Shown here in pieces: positions 20,040-29,335 of a DNA stretch of 64,000 nucleotides (position 1 is its first letter; every line of letters begins with the position of its first letter). The translations under genes and the position numbers were made by a program. Below the pieces are notes generated by a model. The model was not told where the DNA came from. It made no database searches and saw only the letters and a list, made by a program, of their open reading frames with translations. Location: NCBI GenBank assembly GCA_038043285.1, contig JBBTCJ010000022.1, forward strand, positions 1 through 64,000. Reading direction: 5' to 3'. The DNA is from JBBTCJ01 sp038043285 (GTDB lineage: Bacteria > Planctomycetota > Phycisphaerae > UBA1845).

Positions 20040-21584
20040 TCAACGGAGTCGATTGCGGAACCAGACCAGTGCATCGTTGGTCAATCCGCTCAGTCCGCTG
20101 CGGTCGAAGGTGGCGATCACGTCATTGGCTCCATCCGCGTCCAGGTCGACCACCAGCAGCGCATTGACTTGAGTGCCTCCCGAAACTTCGGATGGAGAAA
20201 CGCTGGGATCCGTCGTGGACGGACTTGGGCCGGGACGTCCGGGGGCGTCGTCGTCAATCACCAAAGCCGTGCCCCACTGGTCGTACAGGCTGGACGCGCC
20301 GTCCGCGTTCAAGAGTACCACGGCCCCGCCCGCGGAGGCGATGATGTCGACCTGTCCGTCGAGCGTCACGTCGCCCAATGCGATGGCCCTGGGGAATCGT
20401 CCGGTGAACTCGGCGATGGTGTAGACGCGCCACGGAAGGTTCGGCAGCGGCGCCGTGGTGGCTTCCGGCCCCGGACCCTTGAACCACTGAAGCAGCCCGC
20501 CGGTGGTCGATCGGATCAACACGTCCGCCGCTCCGTCGGCGTCGATATCCGCGACGCGGGCGACGTCCGCTTGGGTGGCCAATTGTCCCACCGCGCCCAC
20601 CTGCCAGTCGCTGCTGGTGAAGTGAAAATCATCCGGGACGTCGATCGTGGGGTTCCGGAACCATCGGATATTCATGCTTCCGGCGGCCGGAAACGTCGCC
20701 ACGATATCCAGATCCCCGTCGGCGTCGATGTCCCCCAGGGCGACGTCCTTGACCGAGGTTCCGCTGGGGATCGGATTGGGAACCACGCTCACCTCCCAGC
20801 TTCGATCGCGGACCGCCGCGAACCCGCCGTTGGTGAACTGCAAGACGGTCGCGGAGGCTTCGTCCTCAGCGCAGCCCGAGTTCCAGGCCACTACGAGGTC
20901 GGTGTCCCCGTCGCCGTCGGCGTCGCCGGCCGTCATGCCAGTGAATCCTCCCAGTTCCGGATCCCCGGCGCTTCCCGCGCCCGCGAGGCGCGAGGCCTCG
21001 ATCGGCGCTTCCACCCATGCCAGCGCCTGAGCAACCTGGCCACCATCCGCAGGTCCGAGGTATACCAGAATCAAGCCCGCGAGTTCGACGGAGTCCGGCA
21101 CGTCGCTGTCCAGGCAGGTCGCCCCGGCTTCCATGGTGTCTTTCAGTAACACCGCGATGTCCGGCGCGCCGTCCTGATCGAAGTCAGCGATGGTCAGCCC
21201 GGCCACGGACACCACCGGGATGTTTCCCGCCAGGGTGACGGTTTCAAACGAAATGTTGCCGATCGTATCTCGGCGCTGCAGATGAATCTGTACCGGCTGC
21301 GACTGGTTCCATGCCGACACCAGGTCGATGAAGCCGTCGCTGTCGAGATCCGCGGCGGCGACGAACTGCGGACCGGCGGAGTCTTCGCTTTGGGGATCGA
21401 CCTGGATGGCGGTGAAAAAGCTCAGCGTTCGTCCGGTTCCCAGGAAGTCGTCGGAATTGCCGCTCGGGGCGACGGAAGCCCCGTAGTTCCCCCGACATCC
21501 GATGAACAAGCCGATCGCGGAGACCGCGACGATCGCGGAACCCAGACCCCACCAACCCCACGCGTTGTGCTTGCGAACCATCAT
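20040..21584 (-). CDS. FG-GAP/VCBS-repeat lipoprotein
   Basis: The predicted start at ATG 21584 (AAAGGGA upstream) gives 514 residues. An N-terminal membrane segment ends in a lipobox-like GLFIGC, so it should be lipid-anchored at the cell surface. The rest is a chain of about seven short calcium-binding FG-GAP/VCBS units such as ADLDSDGFIDLV, ADFDQDGAPDI, GDADGDGDTDLV, GDIDADGDLDIV and VDLDADGANDVI. Such proteins form beta-propellers and often bind carbohydrates or proteins outside the cell. The open frame continues to 21974 upstream but that part is low-complexity Arg-rich and not credible. Function unknown. Confidence 0.8.
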   Translation of the reverse strand: MMVRKHNAWGWWGLGSAIVAVSAIGLFIGCRGNYGASVAPSGNSDDFLGTGRTLSFFTAIQVDPQSEDSAGPQFVAAADLDSDGFIDLVSAWNQSQPVQIHLQRRDTIGNISFETVTLAGNIPVVSVAGLTIADFDQDGAPDIAVLLKDTMEAGATCLDSDVPDSVELAGLILVYLGPADGGQVAQALAWVEAPIEASRLAGAGSAGDPELGGFTGMTAGDADGDGDTDLVVAWNSGCAEDEASATVLQFTNGGFAAVRDRSWEVSVVPNPIPSGTSVKDVALGDIDADGDLDIVATFPAAGSMNIRWFRNPTIDVPDDFHFTSSDWQVGAVGQLATQADVARVADIDADGAADVLIRSTTGGLLQWFKGPGPEATTAPLPNLPWRVYTIAEFTGRFPRAIALGDVTLDGQVDIIASAGGAVVLLNADGASSLYDQWGTALVIDDDAPGRPGPSPSTTDPSVSPSEVSGGTQVNALLVVDLDADGANDVIATFDRSGLSGLTNDALVWFRNRLR

Positions 21585-21772
21585 GACGTTCCCTTTTGCT
21601 TGGAGAGGATTCGCCTCACCCTCGGCAGGCCGAAGGACCGGCGCCCCCGAAACGCTGGACCGCGAACGACGCGCACGTCGCCCACGTCGCGCTATGGGGT
21701 ATCGGCGCGGCGTCGTTTCCCCTTTTGGTATCGCCCCGGGTTTGGAAGCCTGTCCGATAACGTCGGTTGGGA

Positions 21773-23386
21773 TTACTTGACCAGCACGGCGAGCATGGTG
21801 ATGTCGTCGCTCTGCTCGGCGCCGGCGGCGAACTCGGTCACCTTGCGGCGAACGTGTTTGACCAGCGCGGATGGAGTCAGTTCGGCGCCCTCGCGCAACG
21901 AGGCCTCCAACTGGGCCATGCCGAAGGGTTCCTGTTCGGGATTCATGGCCTCGATCACCCCGTCGGTGTAACAAAACAGCGTCGTCGGCGCCGACCCCAG
22001 CTCGATGGTCGCGGACAGGTATTCACCGTCCGCGGTTACTCCGAGCGGGAAACCCGGTTCGGCGTGGTCCGGCGTCGCCGAAATGGTCTTACCCCGCAGG
22101 AACATGGGGCACCAGTGACCCGCATTGGCCAGGCAAACGGTGCGCTGCGCCGGGTCGATGAGGGCGGCCAGGCAGGTGATGAACTTGGACTGGGCCGCGT
22201 TGCGGCTGACCAGACGGTTCCACCGGCGCATCAGGTCGCCGGGATCGTCGCAGTCGACGATGGTGACCCGGACCGCGGCCTGCAAGTTGGCCATCAGCAG
22301 GGCGGCGGCTACGCCCTCGCCGGACACGTCGGCGATGATAATCCAGAACTTTCCGTCGGGGCGCTCGATGACGTCATAGTAGTCGCCGCTGACGCGCCGA
22401 CCCGGATCGTTGAGGGCCGCAATGACGACACGGTCATTCTCCGGAAGATCATTGGGAAAGAGACTGTTCTGAATGCCCCGGGCCACGTCGAGGTCCTGGT
22501 TGAGCCGGGCAAGTTCCCGCTGCTCGTCGAGCAATCGACCGTTGACCAGTCCGATGCTGATTTGGCGTCCGATCGCCGCCAGAAAGTCGATGTCCTCGTC
22601 GGAGTACTTTGTCGACGTGCTGGTCCGGTCTCCATAGATGACGCCGAGGATTTCCTCGCTGTGGATCAGCGGAACGCACATCGCGGAGCGGATGCCGTGC
22701 TGCACCATGCTCACCGTCGGATCGATCTTGCCGCCCCCGTCGTCGCTGTAGATGGCCCGTTCACCGTGCTCCATCGCCCGACTGAGCAGGCTTCGGCTGA
22801 TGGTCAGCTCGCCCTCGGCGCCGCGAAGGTTGCGGACGACAGGCCAATCCACGGCCCGCTTCCCTTTCCGCCGAATGCCGATCGCGCCGCGCTCGAAGTG
22901 CAGCATCTCGAAGCAGATGTCCATGGCTTCTTCCAGCAGTTTCGGCTGATCCTGCAACGTCGTGAGTCGTTCCGAAAGCTCGTAGATGGTTTCCAGCCGT
23001 CGTTGCGAAAGGGCCAGCCGCCGATCGCGCGGGACGTAGTTTGTCGCGTGACCCGTCGGGGGCTCGTCTGCGACGATGACCGAGGTCGCCGACGCCCGAT
23101 GGGCGGACCGGAAGACGCCAACCGCTGCTCCCACCGTAATTCGATCACCGTCCCTGAGCACGGTGTGGGCGGCCGGCGTGTCGTTGACCAGCGTGCCGTT
23201 GCGGCTGCCGAGATCCTCCACGACGTACCCGCGCTCCGTCGGCGTGATGCGCGCGTGACGGCGCGAGGTGCTTGGGTCGTCGATGGGAACCTCGCATGTG
23301 GCGTCGCGGCCCAGTACGACCGGACCGGGCTTGAGCCGGTGGTGGGCCGTCCGACCGTCTGGAAGGGTGATGTAAAGTTCAGCCAT
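21773..23386 (-). CDS. FHA-GAF-PP2C (SpoIIE/RsbU-type) serine phosphatase
   Basis: The 537-residue protein begins with a FHA domain (residues about 1-90; LGRDATCEVPIDDPSTSRRHA and DLGSRNGT). FHA domains bind phospho-threonine peptides. A GAF-like domain follows (about 135-290), then a SpoIIE PP2C catalytic domain (about 300-537) with GDYYDV, DVSGEGVAAALLM, CYTDGVIEA and SDDITMLAV, which carry the metal-binding aspartates. This layout suggests a signalling phosphatase, possibly acting on an anti-anti-sigma factor or a kinase partner. No membrane segment is seen. It sits alone, divergent or convergent to its neighbours. Confidence 0.92.
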   Translation of the reverse strand: MAELYITLPDGRTAHHRLKPGPVVLGRDATCEVPIDDPSTSRRHARITPTERGYVVEDLGSRNGTLVNDTPAAHTVLRDGDRITVGAAVGVFRSAHRASATSVIVADEPPTGHATNYVPRDRRLALSQRRLETIYELSERLTTLQDQPKLLEEAMDICFEMLHFERGAIGIRRKGKRAVDWPVVRNLRGAEGELTISRSLLSRAMEHGERAIYSDDGGGKIDPTVSMVQHGIRSAMCVPLIHSEEILGVIYGDRTSTSTKYSDEDIDFLAAIGRQISIGLVNGRLLDEQRELARLNQDLDVARGIQNSLFPNDLPENDRVVIAALNDPGRRVSGDYYDVIERPDGKFWIIIADVSGEGVAAALLMANLQAAVRVTIVDCDDPGDLMRRWNRLVSRNAAQSKFITCLAALIDPAQRTVCLANAGHWCPMFLRGKTISATPDHAEPGFPLGVTADGEYLSATIELGSAPTTLFCYTDGVIEAMNPEQEPFGMAQLEASLREGAELTPSALVKHVRRKVTEFAAGAEQSDDITMLAVLVK

Positions 23387-23529
23387 GCGCGGTCATTCCC
23401 GACGCCGCGGGACGCCCTCGAATCGTCCCCTGCGGCACCGCTCCCAGTATACCGCGAACACCCGGTCGCGGACAGGAAACGGTGGTTGGACGGCAAGGTT
23501 GCAGCACCCGAAAACCACCTACAAAGCCC

Positions 23530-24285
23530 TTACGCTCGCCGCGTCCATTCTATTCCGGCGTACTTCGCGGTAAGCTGCCCGGCGAGTTCCAGCTCTCGGG
23601 CGGACCAGCTCCCCGGCTCTAGGTCGATGCCCGCGACGCGAGCCAACGCGTCGGGAAGCGACTGTTGCACGGTGTCCAGAGCGGTCGAAGCATCGGTCGC
23701 CGTCGCGGCGGTCGCCTGCTGAGCGAAACGATTCCCGATGATGATCGAGCCGTGCTGAAGAATACCGTGCGGCGTGCGGCGTTGAGCGCTGCCGGCGATT
23801 TTTCCGCCGGCCGCAAGCAGGTCGTACCGATGCCTGCGTTCAAAGCAGAAGAACGGACCGCGGGCGGCGCCGGAGTCATCACCGCAGCCTGACGCGCTGG
23901 CGACAACTCCGAGCACATCCAGAACATCGAGGACGCCTGCGTGGACCATTTCGTACAGCTGACTGGGGCCTCGCGCGGTCACCAGCGGATGCGTCGCCGG
24001 CAGCGCAAGGGAATAGGTCACTTCGAGATCGTGCAGGATCGCCCCGCCCCCCGTCTGGCGACGGACGACGGGCAGATTCCCCGCCGGCGGCGGAAGGCGC
24101 TCGTAGTCGGCGTAATGCTGAAAATAACCCAGCGAGATCGTCGGAGTTGCCCAGCGATAAAGCCGGAATGTCGGCGGCGACGCCCCCTCCCCGACGCAAA
24201 CGAGCAATGCTTCGTCGCGGGCCATGTTCGTCGGCCCGGAAAGCGGAGCATCGTGCAGGACTCGGATTCCCGAAGAACAGCTCAC
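23530..24285 (-). CDS. Lipoate-protein ligase / octanoyltransferase family protein
   Basis: The 251-residue protein shows the biotin/lipoate transferase fold: DEALL, YRWATPTISLGYFQ, VVRRQTGGGAILHD (the lipoyl-binding loop), and GKIAGSAQRRTPHGILQHGSI with the conserved Lys. This places it with LplA or LipM, which attach lipoate or octanoate to E2 and glycine-cleavage proteins. Cys-rich and Arg-rich stretch CFERRHRYDLL is unusual. The start is GTG at 24285, without a clear ribosome site, and ATG at residue 21 is an alternative. Ligase versus octanoyltransferase cannot be decided. Confidence 0.85.
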   Translation of the reverse strand: MSCSSGIRVLHDAPLSGPTNMARDEALLVCVGEGASPPTFRLYRWATPTISLGYFQHYADYERLPPPAGNLPVVRRQTGGGAILHDLEVTYSLALPATHPLVTARGPSQLYEMVHAGVLDVLDVLGVVASASGCGDDSGAARGPFFCFERRHRYDLLAAGGKIAGSAQRRTPHGILQHGSIIIGNRFAQQATAATATDASTALDTVQQSLPDALARVAGIDLEPGSWSARELELAGQLTAKYAGIEWTRRA

Positions 24286-24387
24286 CGCAAAGTTCTACTC
24301 GAAGCGGCGAACTCGGCGAAGCGCCGGCCTGCGACGCCCGGCGCAAAGGATGAATCCGGTAACGCTCGTCAGCGGCGTAGGGACGAG

Positions 24388-24678
24388 TTATCTGCCTAAG
24401 TTATCGTGGTTCCAGCACCCCGTGCCCCAATCCACGACCAGCGCGACTACCCCTGGGACCACTCCGGCCAACAACCACGCACAGTCGGCCGCGACCCACG
24501 GGCAGACCCCGTTTGCCCCGTCGCACTTCTCGGTCCGGCGGGCGTGCAGACCGGACGCATCGGTCTTGTGGGCCAGCGTCGCACAGCCGGAAAGACCCGG
24601 CATCGCGGCGGCAACGACCAGTGGGATGCATCGAACCGAGTTCCAAAACGACGAATCCGGCACGGAGTTCCCCTCCAT
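24388..24678 (-). CDS. Small lipoprotein, unknown
   Basis: This 96-residue protein has a very good ribosome site (AGGAGG seven bases upstream of ATG). It contains a hydrophobic segment ending in GLSGC, a lipobox, so it is probably a lipoprotein. A second hydrophobic stretch, WLLAGVVPGVVALVVDW, is near the C terminus and could be a membrane segment. Several cysteines in the last third might form disulfides. Family unknown. It is read on the minus strand like the next small lipoprotein and the LPP20 gene. Confidence 0.65.
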   Translation of the reverse strand: MEGNSVPDSSFWNSVRCIPLVVAAAMPGLSGCATLAHKTDASGLHARRTEKCDGANGVCPWVAADCAWLLAGVVPGVVALVVDWGTGCWNHDNLGR

Positions 24679-24753
24679 CTTTAATCCTCCTTGATTCTTC
24701 GATTCTCGGCGATGGTTTTCCGCAAGCTGGTCGCGCCACTGCGCCGCGTATGG

Positions 24754-24993
24754 CTATTTCTTGTTGGGTTCCACCACCGGTTCGCCCGGAGCGACCATCT
24801 CGCCGGGGGAAACCATGTGCGGCTGCGACTCGTCCTGCGGCTCTTCCGCCGGTTGCGCCCTTTGCTCCCCATGCGGATCATTGTTGTAATCGTAGGTCCG
24901 AACCGATTTGTGCGAGGAGGTTGCGCATCCCGCCAACGCGGCCATCGACGCGGCCGCACCCAAGACTTCCAAAGCCCATTTCATCCGACGCAT
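24754..24993 (-). CDS. Small lipoprotein, unknown
   Basis: This 79-residue protein starts at ATG 24993 with AAGGAA upstream. A hydrophobic N-terminal segment ends in ALAGC, a lipobox. The mature part is short, polar and Pro/Glu-rich (EPQDESQPHMVSPGE), with no recognisable domain. The longer reading frame from 25035 is not needed. A hairpin terminator at 25024-25059 separates it from the LPP20 gene upstream, so it is probably transcribed from its own promoter. Confidence 0.65.
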   Translation of the reverse strand: MRRMKWALEVLGAAASMAALAGCATSSHKSVRTYDYNNDPHGEQRAQPAEEPQDESQPHMVSPGEMVAPGEPVVEPNKK

Positions 24994-25023
24994 GTTATTT
25001 TCCTTGTGATCGAACTTGGTGAT

Positions 25024-25059
25024 CCGAAAAAACACTGGACCGGGTTTGACCCGGTCCAG
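25024..25059 (-). terminator. Intrinsic terminator for the LPP20-repeat gene
   Basis: On the minus strand a perfect 11-bp stem (25049-25059 with 25035-25045, loop of 3) is followed by TGTTTTTT. It lies 70 bases past the stop of the LPP20 gene. This is the clearest Rho-independent terminator in the window. Confidence 0.88.
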
Positions 25060-25128
25060 GCTGCGGCGTTTCTCAAGGTTCCCTGTAAAGCGCCGGGCGG
25101 CCGTCCCGCCGCGTTCTTGGACGGCGCC

Positions 25129-26454
25129 TTATCCGCGGCGTTGCACGATGACCATGTGCTGATGGACCACGCGCCAGACGTCGGCCGCCGGAAGCGTAAC
25201 CGTCACCCGCGCGGTGCCCTGCTCGAAGATCGCCGGAGCCGTAACCGCGCCGTCGATGATCGCTTCCACCTGGGTGGTGATTTCGTCGTGCTGGGTCACG
25301 AAATCGCGAACCACGGTGCCCGACCGAATCTCCAGACCGTACACCTGCTCGGTGAGCTTGCGCATCCCGTCCAGCGCCGCGGCGCGGGCGGCCTTCAGCT
25401 TGCCCTGAGCGGTGTCCATGCCCGGATCCGTGCCCTCGCCGGTGGCTTCAATGGTCCGGTCCATCCACTGCGGCATTTCGACGCCCGAACTTTGCACCTG
25501 GCTGATGATCTGCCGGCGCGGCACTCCGGACCCCGTCGCCTGGATGTACTGCCGGTCGACCGTCTGCTTGATGTTCTGAATGTCCGTCGTGGTCACCTTG
25601 TTGCCGTGATAATGCTCGCTGTGAAGCTCTTTGATCTTGGTGACCACCTGCTCGACGGGGACTTCCATGGTCACCTCGGCGATCAGCTCATCCTCGTGGA
25701 GGTACTTGCCGACGCGGCGCGCGCCGATGACGATCCCCTGAGCCTGCGTGCTGATCTCGTCGGACTCGGTGATGAAGTCGCGGACCAGCGTGTCGGAGGT
25801 CAGCCGCAGCCCCTTGATCTGCTCCAGCAGCTTGCGCATCGCGTCGACCTCGCCGGCGCGTTCGGCCATCAGGCGCTCGTTGGGCGGAACGGACTTCCAG
25901 ATGCCGGGCACGGGCATGACGGCCGGGGGCTTGTATTCAGGTGGCAGCGGCGTGATCGCCTGCTCGACGCCCTGCGGAAGATTCGGCGGAAGGTCCGGAC
26001 GCGGCGCGCCGGAACCCGTGACCTTGATCACGTCGGTCTTGATGCTTTCCTTGATCTGCTCGAAGTCCGTGGTCTTGACGGTGTTGCCCTTGTAATGGGC
26101 GGTGTGGACTTCCTTCAGCGTCGAGATGAGCTTGGCGACGGTGACCTCGGCTTCCACCTCGCAGGCGCCGTCTTCGTAGTAGCGCGGTTGACCCAGGCGC
26201 ACGCCGCGGATGAACGTATCCACGCCCGCCCGAATCTCGTCGCTCTCGGTGATGAAGTCCCGAACGTGCGTCTCGGAATTGATCTTCACCCCGTACACCG
26301 TCTCCGCCAACTTGCGGTAGCAGTCGGCCTCGGCGGCCCGACGCGCCAGTAGTTTGTTCTGTGCATCCCTGGCTGGATCCTGCGCCACGACGATGCCGAC
26401 GACGGCCAGCGTCGCCCCGGTCGTCAGCCACGCCCAACGTTTTCCGGTGAACAT
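25129..26454 (-). CDS. LPP20-type triple-repeat envelope protein
   Basis: Starting at ATG 26454 gives 441 residues, with an AAGGAG about ten bases upstream. The N terminus has a hydrophobic signal segment (TTGATLAVVGIVVA). Three tandem repeats follow, each of the form (A/E)D(C/A)MRKL-x-EQ(V/I)-x-G-x-x-(V/I/L)-S-x-T-x-VRDF(I/V)T-x-x-DEI, at about residues 40, 210 and 380. This is the LPP20 (Helicobacter lipoprotein 20) domain pattern. There is no lipobox Cys, so it is probably a secreted or membrane-bound periplasmic protein. The role of LPP20 domains is not known to me. It shares strand and context with the CsgG-like gene upstream. Confidence 0.85.
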   Translation of the reverse strand: MFTGKRWAWLTTGATLAVVGIVVAQDPARDAQNKLLARRAAEADCYRKLAETVYGVKINSETHVRDFITESDEIRAGVDTFIRGVRLGQPRYYEDGACEVEAEVTVAKLISTLKEVHTAHYKGNTVKTTDFEQIKESIKTDVIKVTGSGAPRPDLPPNLPQGVEQAITPLPPEYKPPAVMPVPGIWKSVPPNERLMAERAGEVDAMRKLLEQIKGLRLTSDTLVRDFITESDEISTQAQGIVIGARRVGKYLHEDELIAEVTMEVPVEQVVTKIKELHSEHYHGNKVTTTDIQNIKQTVDRQYIQATGSGVPRRQIISQVQSSGVEMPQWMDRTIEATGEGTDPGMDTAQGKLKAARAAALDGMRKLTEQVYGLEIRSGTVVRDFVTQHDEITTQVEAIIDGAVTAPAIFEQGTARVTVTLPAADVWRVVHQHMVIVQRRG

Positions 26455-26651
26455 ATGGTTGCATCTCCTTGTTGAAACGGTCCGTCGGCCAACACGGATA
26501 AGCCCGCGCAGGTCCACGTTTCGATTGCGTATTCTCGTTGACACTTACAACCGCCGAAGGTTAGCCGTCCGTCTAAAGCCCCGTGCACGGGGGTCCGGAA
26601 CATCTTTCCACCCCCGAAATGCCGGCGTCGTATCACCATCGACCGGACGTC

Positions 26652-27698
26652 TTAGCCGCCCTTCCGTACGCGGCTGCCGTACGTCTTCACTCGATCGCGA
26701 GCCTCGGCATAGACCGGGTCGTCCGCCCCCGCACAGGCTGTCTTGTAGTTGTGCATGGCGCTTTCAAGGTTGCCCATCGCCTCGCCAGCGAGGCCCGCTC
26801 CGTACGCCGCCTGATGGTCGTTGGGGTTCTCCGCCAACGCCGCCTGGAACGCACCGAGGGCCTCTCGATAGGACTCCGCGCGAAGGTAGCGCACGCCCTG
26901 GGCGCAGTTGGCGTTCCCGCTGGATTCGATCTCCGCCTCGACGTCGATGCGACAGGGCATCAACATGCTGACGAATTCGCGGGCCCCGCGCTCCACCAGC
27001 GATCCGATGATTTTGTCGGCGGGGGTGAGGTCGGCCTCCGTCGAGCTGGAACCGAAGATCGGGCTGGCCTTGGTCTTCTCCGTGGCGCTGTAGGTCCGCG
27101 GGCTGAAGTACTCCCACACCTTACCGTTGCCGGAATCGACAAGCTTGAACGACACCTTCACGGTCATGTTGCGGGTGACGGTTTCGACCTCTTCGGTCTG
27201 GGCGCTGACGCTACCGCCGCCGCGCCGCCCGCCGCCCCAACCGGAGAGATCAAGTCCCGCCAGCGTGCGCTGTTTGCCCACGTGCTTTTCGACCTTCACC
27301 TCGATGTTGCTAAGCAGGTACCCCTCCGCGCCGATGAGTTGCCCGCCGCCGCCGCCCTTCTTGGTGGACAGCCCCGCGGCTGCGAGGTCTGCTTCGTCGA
27401 ACACCGCCTGTGTGTCACGGCGCTCGGTAACGGTGATCTTCGCGCCGAACTTGCCGCGCGATTCGTTGATCAACGACTGAAGAATCGTGACCGAGATTTC
27501 CGACCACTTGGGATCCGTGGTCTCGCCGACCTTGGCCGGCATCACCGCAATCGTCTCCATGCCCGGCGGCAGCCCCTTGGCCGGCTCCACCGCATAGGCG
27601 AAGTTCACCACCGCCCGCTCCCTCGACGCGCACCCGACCAACAGAGGCGACGCCGTCATCCCAATCCACAACAGTCTTTGCACCTTAGGCCCTAACAT
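26652..27698 (-). CDS. CsgG/LpoB-like lipoprotein with TPR repeats
   Basis: ATG 27698 is preferred (348 residues), as GGGAGG lies seven bases upstream, though an in-frame ATG is five codons earlier. A signal peptide with lipobox SPLLVGC is visible. The N-terminal half, with a VMPAK.GETTDP.WSEI core and RRDTQAVFDEADLAAAGL, resembles CsgG, HfaB and LpoB outer-membrane proteins. A glycine-rich loop follows at about residues 105-160. The C terminus has two TPR units (SYREALGAFQAALAENPNDH). LpoB-type proteins activate peptidoglycan synthases, while CsgG proteins form secretion pores. Which applies here is open. Confidence 0.78.
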   Translation of the reverse strand: MLGPKVQRLLWIGMTASPLLVGCASRERAVVNFAYAVEPAKGLPPGMETIAVMPAKVGETTDPKWSEISVTILQSLINESRGKFGAKITVTERRDTQAVFDEADLAAAGLSTKKGGGGGQLIGAEGYLLSNIEVKVEKHVGKQRTLAGLDLSGWGGGRRGGGSVSAQTEEVETVTRNMTVKVSFKLVDSGNGKVWEYFSPRTYSATEKTKASPIFGSSSTEADLTPADKIIGSLVERGAREFVSMLMPCRIDVEAEIESSGNANCAQGVRYLRAESYREALGAFQAALAENPNDHQAAYGAGLAGEAMGNLESAMHNYKTACAGADDPVYAEARDRVKTYGSRVRKGG

Positions 27699-28112
27699 CC
27701 GCACACCTCCCATGTCTAGAGTATCTGCTTGGCATCGTCACCTGCCGCGACCGCGCGTGGCAGCGGATGACCGACGGCCCAAACGAACGCGAGCCTTGCG
27801 TGACTCGCTTTGAATATCTGTGTAGCGACTGACCGCCACACCCGCGTTGGGTGGGCGCCTTCGTCCGATAAGCATCCTATCCGGGAACGCCCGGGACGGC
27901 GAGCCATGCCGCCGACCCAGGGGCCGCAAACTGCCTTGAGGAGTCCAGGACGCGCAGATAGCACACCACCGCCCGCCCGCGACGTCAAGAAGCAGGCCGC
28001 GGGAAGCTGAGACCGTTCCGCCCGGCCCGGTTTTCTGTTCCGTTGCCCGTACCTACAATCGACGACCCGACGCGAAGGCGCGGACCCTGGCGACCTAGGA
28101 GCTTAAATACCC
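27699..28112. other. Intergenic region between envelope gene cluster and ispG
   Basis: This 414-base divergent region contains no credible gene. Short open frames on both strands lack ribosome sites and typical codon use. Promoters for both flanking genes are expected here; I do not see an obvious pair. Confidence 0.5.
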
Positions 28113-29324
28113 TTGACCCCCCGTCGGACAACGCGAAAGGTTATGGTCGGCGGCGTGCCCGTTGGCGGGGGTGCACCGGTGGCCATCCAGTCCATGACCA
28201 GCACTTACACCCATGACGTGGACGCCACCGTGCGGCAGATCCGACAGTTGGCCGAGGCGGGTTGTGATATCGTACGGGTTGCGGTTCCGGACCGGAAGGA
28301 CACCGAAGCCCTTCCGGCGATCCTCGATCAGTCACCCGTCCCGATCGTCGCGGACGTGCATTTCCACTATGAACGGGCGCTCGAGGCGATCGAGGCCGGC
28401 GTGCACAAGATTCGCTTGAACCCGGGCAACATCAAGGACCGCGGGGAAGTCGACCGCGTCATCCGTGCGTGCCGCGAGCGCCGCATCCCCATCCGCGTCG
28501 GTGTCAACGAGGGCAGCGTCGTCGAACGCCGGGACAAGGAACTTCGCGGAGCGCAGATGGCCGACCTGGCGGTCGATCGCCGTGCGAGCCTGGTCCGGTT
28601 GATGGTCCAGACGCTGGAGCACTACCTGCGCATCTTCGACGAGAACGACTTCCACGACGTCGTCCTGGCCGCCAAGAGCATCGACGCGGGACTGGTGATC
28701 GACGCCTACCGCGCGATCAGCGAGCGGTTTGATTTTCCCTTGCACCTGGGCGTGACCCACGCCGGTCCGCCGGAGACGGGGCGCATCCGCTCGATCGCCG
28801 CGCTGGGTGCGCTGCTGGCGAGCGGGATCGGCGACACCATCCGCATCTCCTACGCCGCCGATCCCATTTTCGAGGTCGAGGACGCCAAGGAACTCCTCTG
28901 TTCGTTGGGGCTTCGCAACCGCGTCGAACCGGAATTGATCGCCTGCCCCACCTGCGGGCGAATCGAAATCGATCTCATCAAACTGGTGGCCGAGGTGCGA
29001 CAAAAACTCGCCACGATCAAGACGCCGGTGAAGGTCGCGGTGATGGGCTGCGTGGTCAACGGTCCGGGCGAAGCCGAAGGCGCCGACGTGGCCGTCTTCG
29101 CCGGCAAGGGGCGGGGGATCATCTACGTTCGGGGCGAGCAGAAGCGGACCGTGACCGAGGCGGAGATGCTCGACGCCCTGTACGAGGAAGCGGTGGCCTT
29201 TGCCGCCCGCGTCGAACGCGGTGAGGTCGCGCTCTCGGCGGGGCGAGTGAACATCGTGCCGCCGGATCCGTTGCCGAGGAGGGATGGGACGATCCCGTTG
29301 ACGGTTGGCGTCCGACGGCGATAG
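28113..29324 (+). CDS. ispG: (E)-4-hydroxy-3-methylbut-2-enyl-diphosphate synthase
   Basis: IspG is the 4Fe-4S enzyme that makes HMBPP, the penultimate MEP step. The protein has PVAIQSMTSTYTHDV at the start, a TIM-barrel N-terminal domain with VADVHFHYERAL and IRLNPGNI, and a cluster domain with ACPTCGR and MGCVVNGPGEAEGADV (three Cys ligands plus Glu). The TTG start at 28113 has AGGAG ten bases upstream. At 403 residues it is slightly longer than E. coli IspG. dxr of the same pathway is elsewhere in the window, not in one operon. Confidence 0.94.
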   Translation: MTPRRTTRKVMVGGVPVGGGAPVAIQSMTSTYTHDVDATVRQIRQLAEAGCDIVRVAVPDRKDTEALPAILDQSPVPIVADVHFHYERALEAIEAGVHKIRLNPGNIKDRGEVDRVIRACRERRIPIRVGVNEGSVVERRDKELRGAQMADLAVDRRASLVRLMVQTLEHYLRIFDENDFHDVVLAAKSIDAGLVIDAYRAISERFDFPLHLGVTHAGPPETGRIRSIAALGALLASGIGDTIRISYAADPIFEVEDAKELLCSLGLRNRVEPELIACPTCGRIEIDLIKLVAEVRQKLATIKTPVKVAVMGCVVNGPGEAEGADVAVFAGKGRGIIYVRGEQKRTVTEAEMLDALYEEAVAFAARVERGEVALSAGRVNIVPPDPLPRRDGTIPLTVGVRRR

Positions 29325-29335
29325 TCTCCACGCAT

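Noticed and set aside
20040..21974. N-terminal extension of the FG-GAP lipoprotein to 21974
   Set aside because: The extra residues are low-complexity and Arg-rich; a signal peptide and ribosome site fit ATG 21584.
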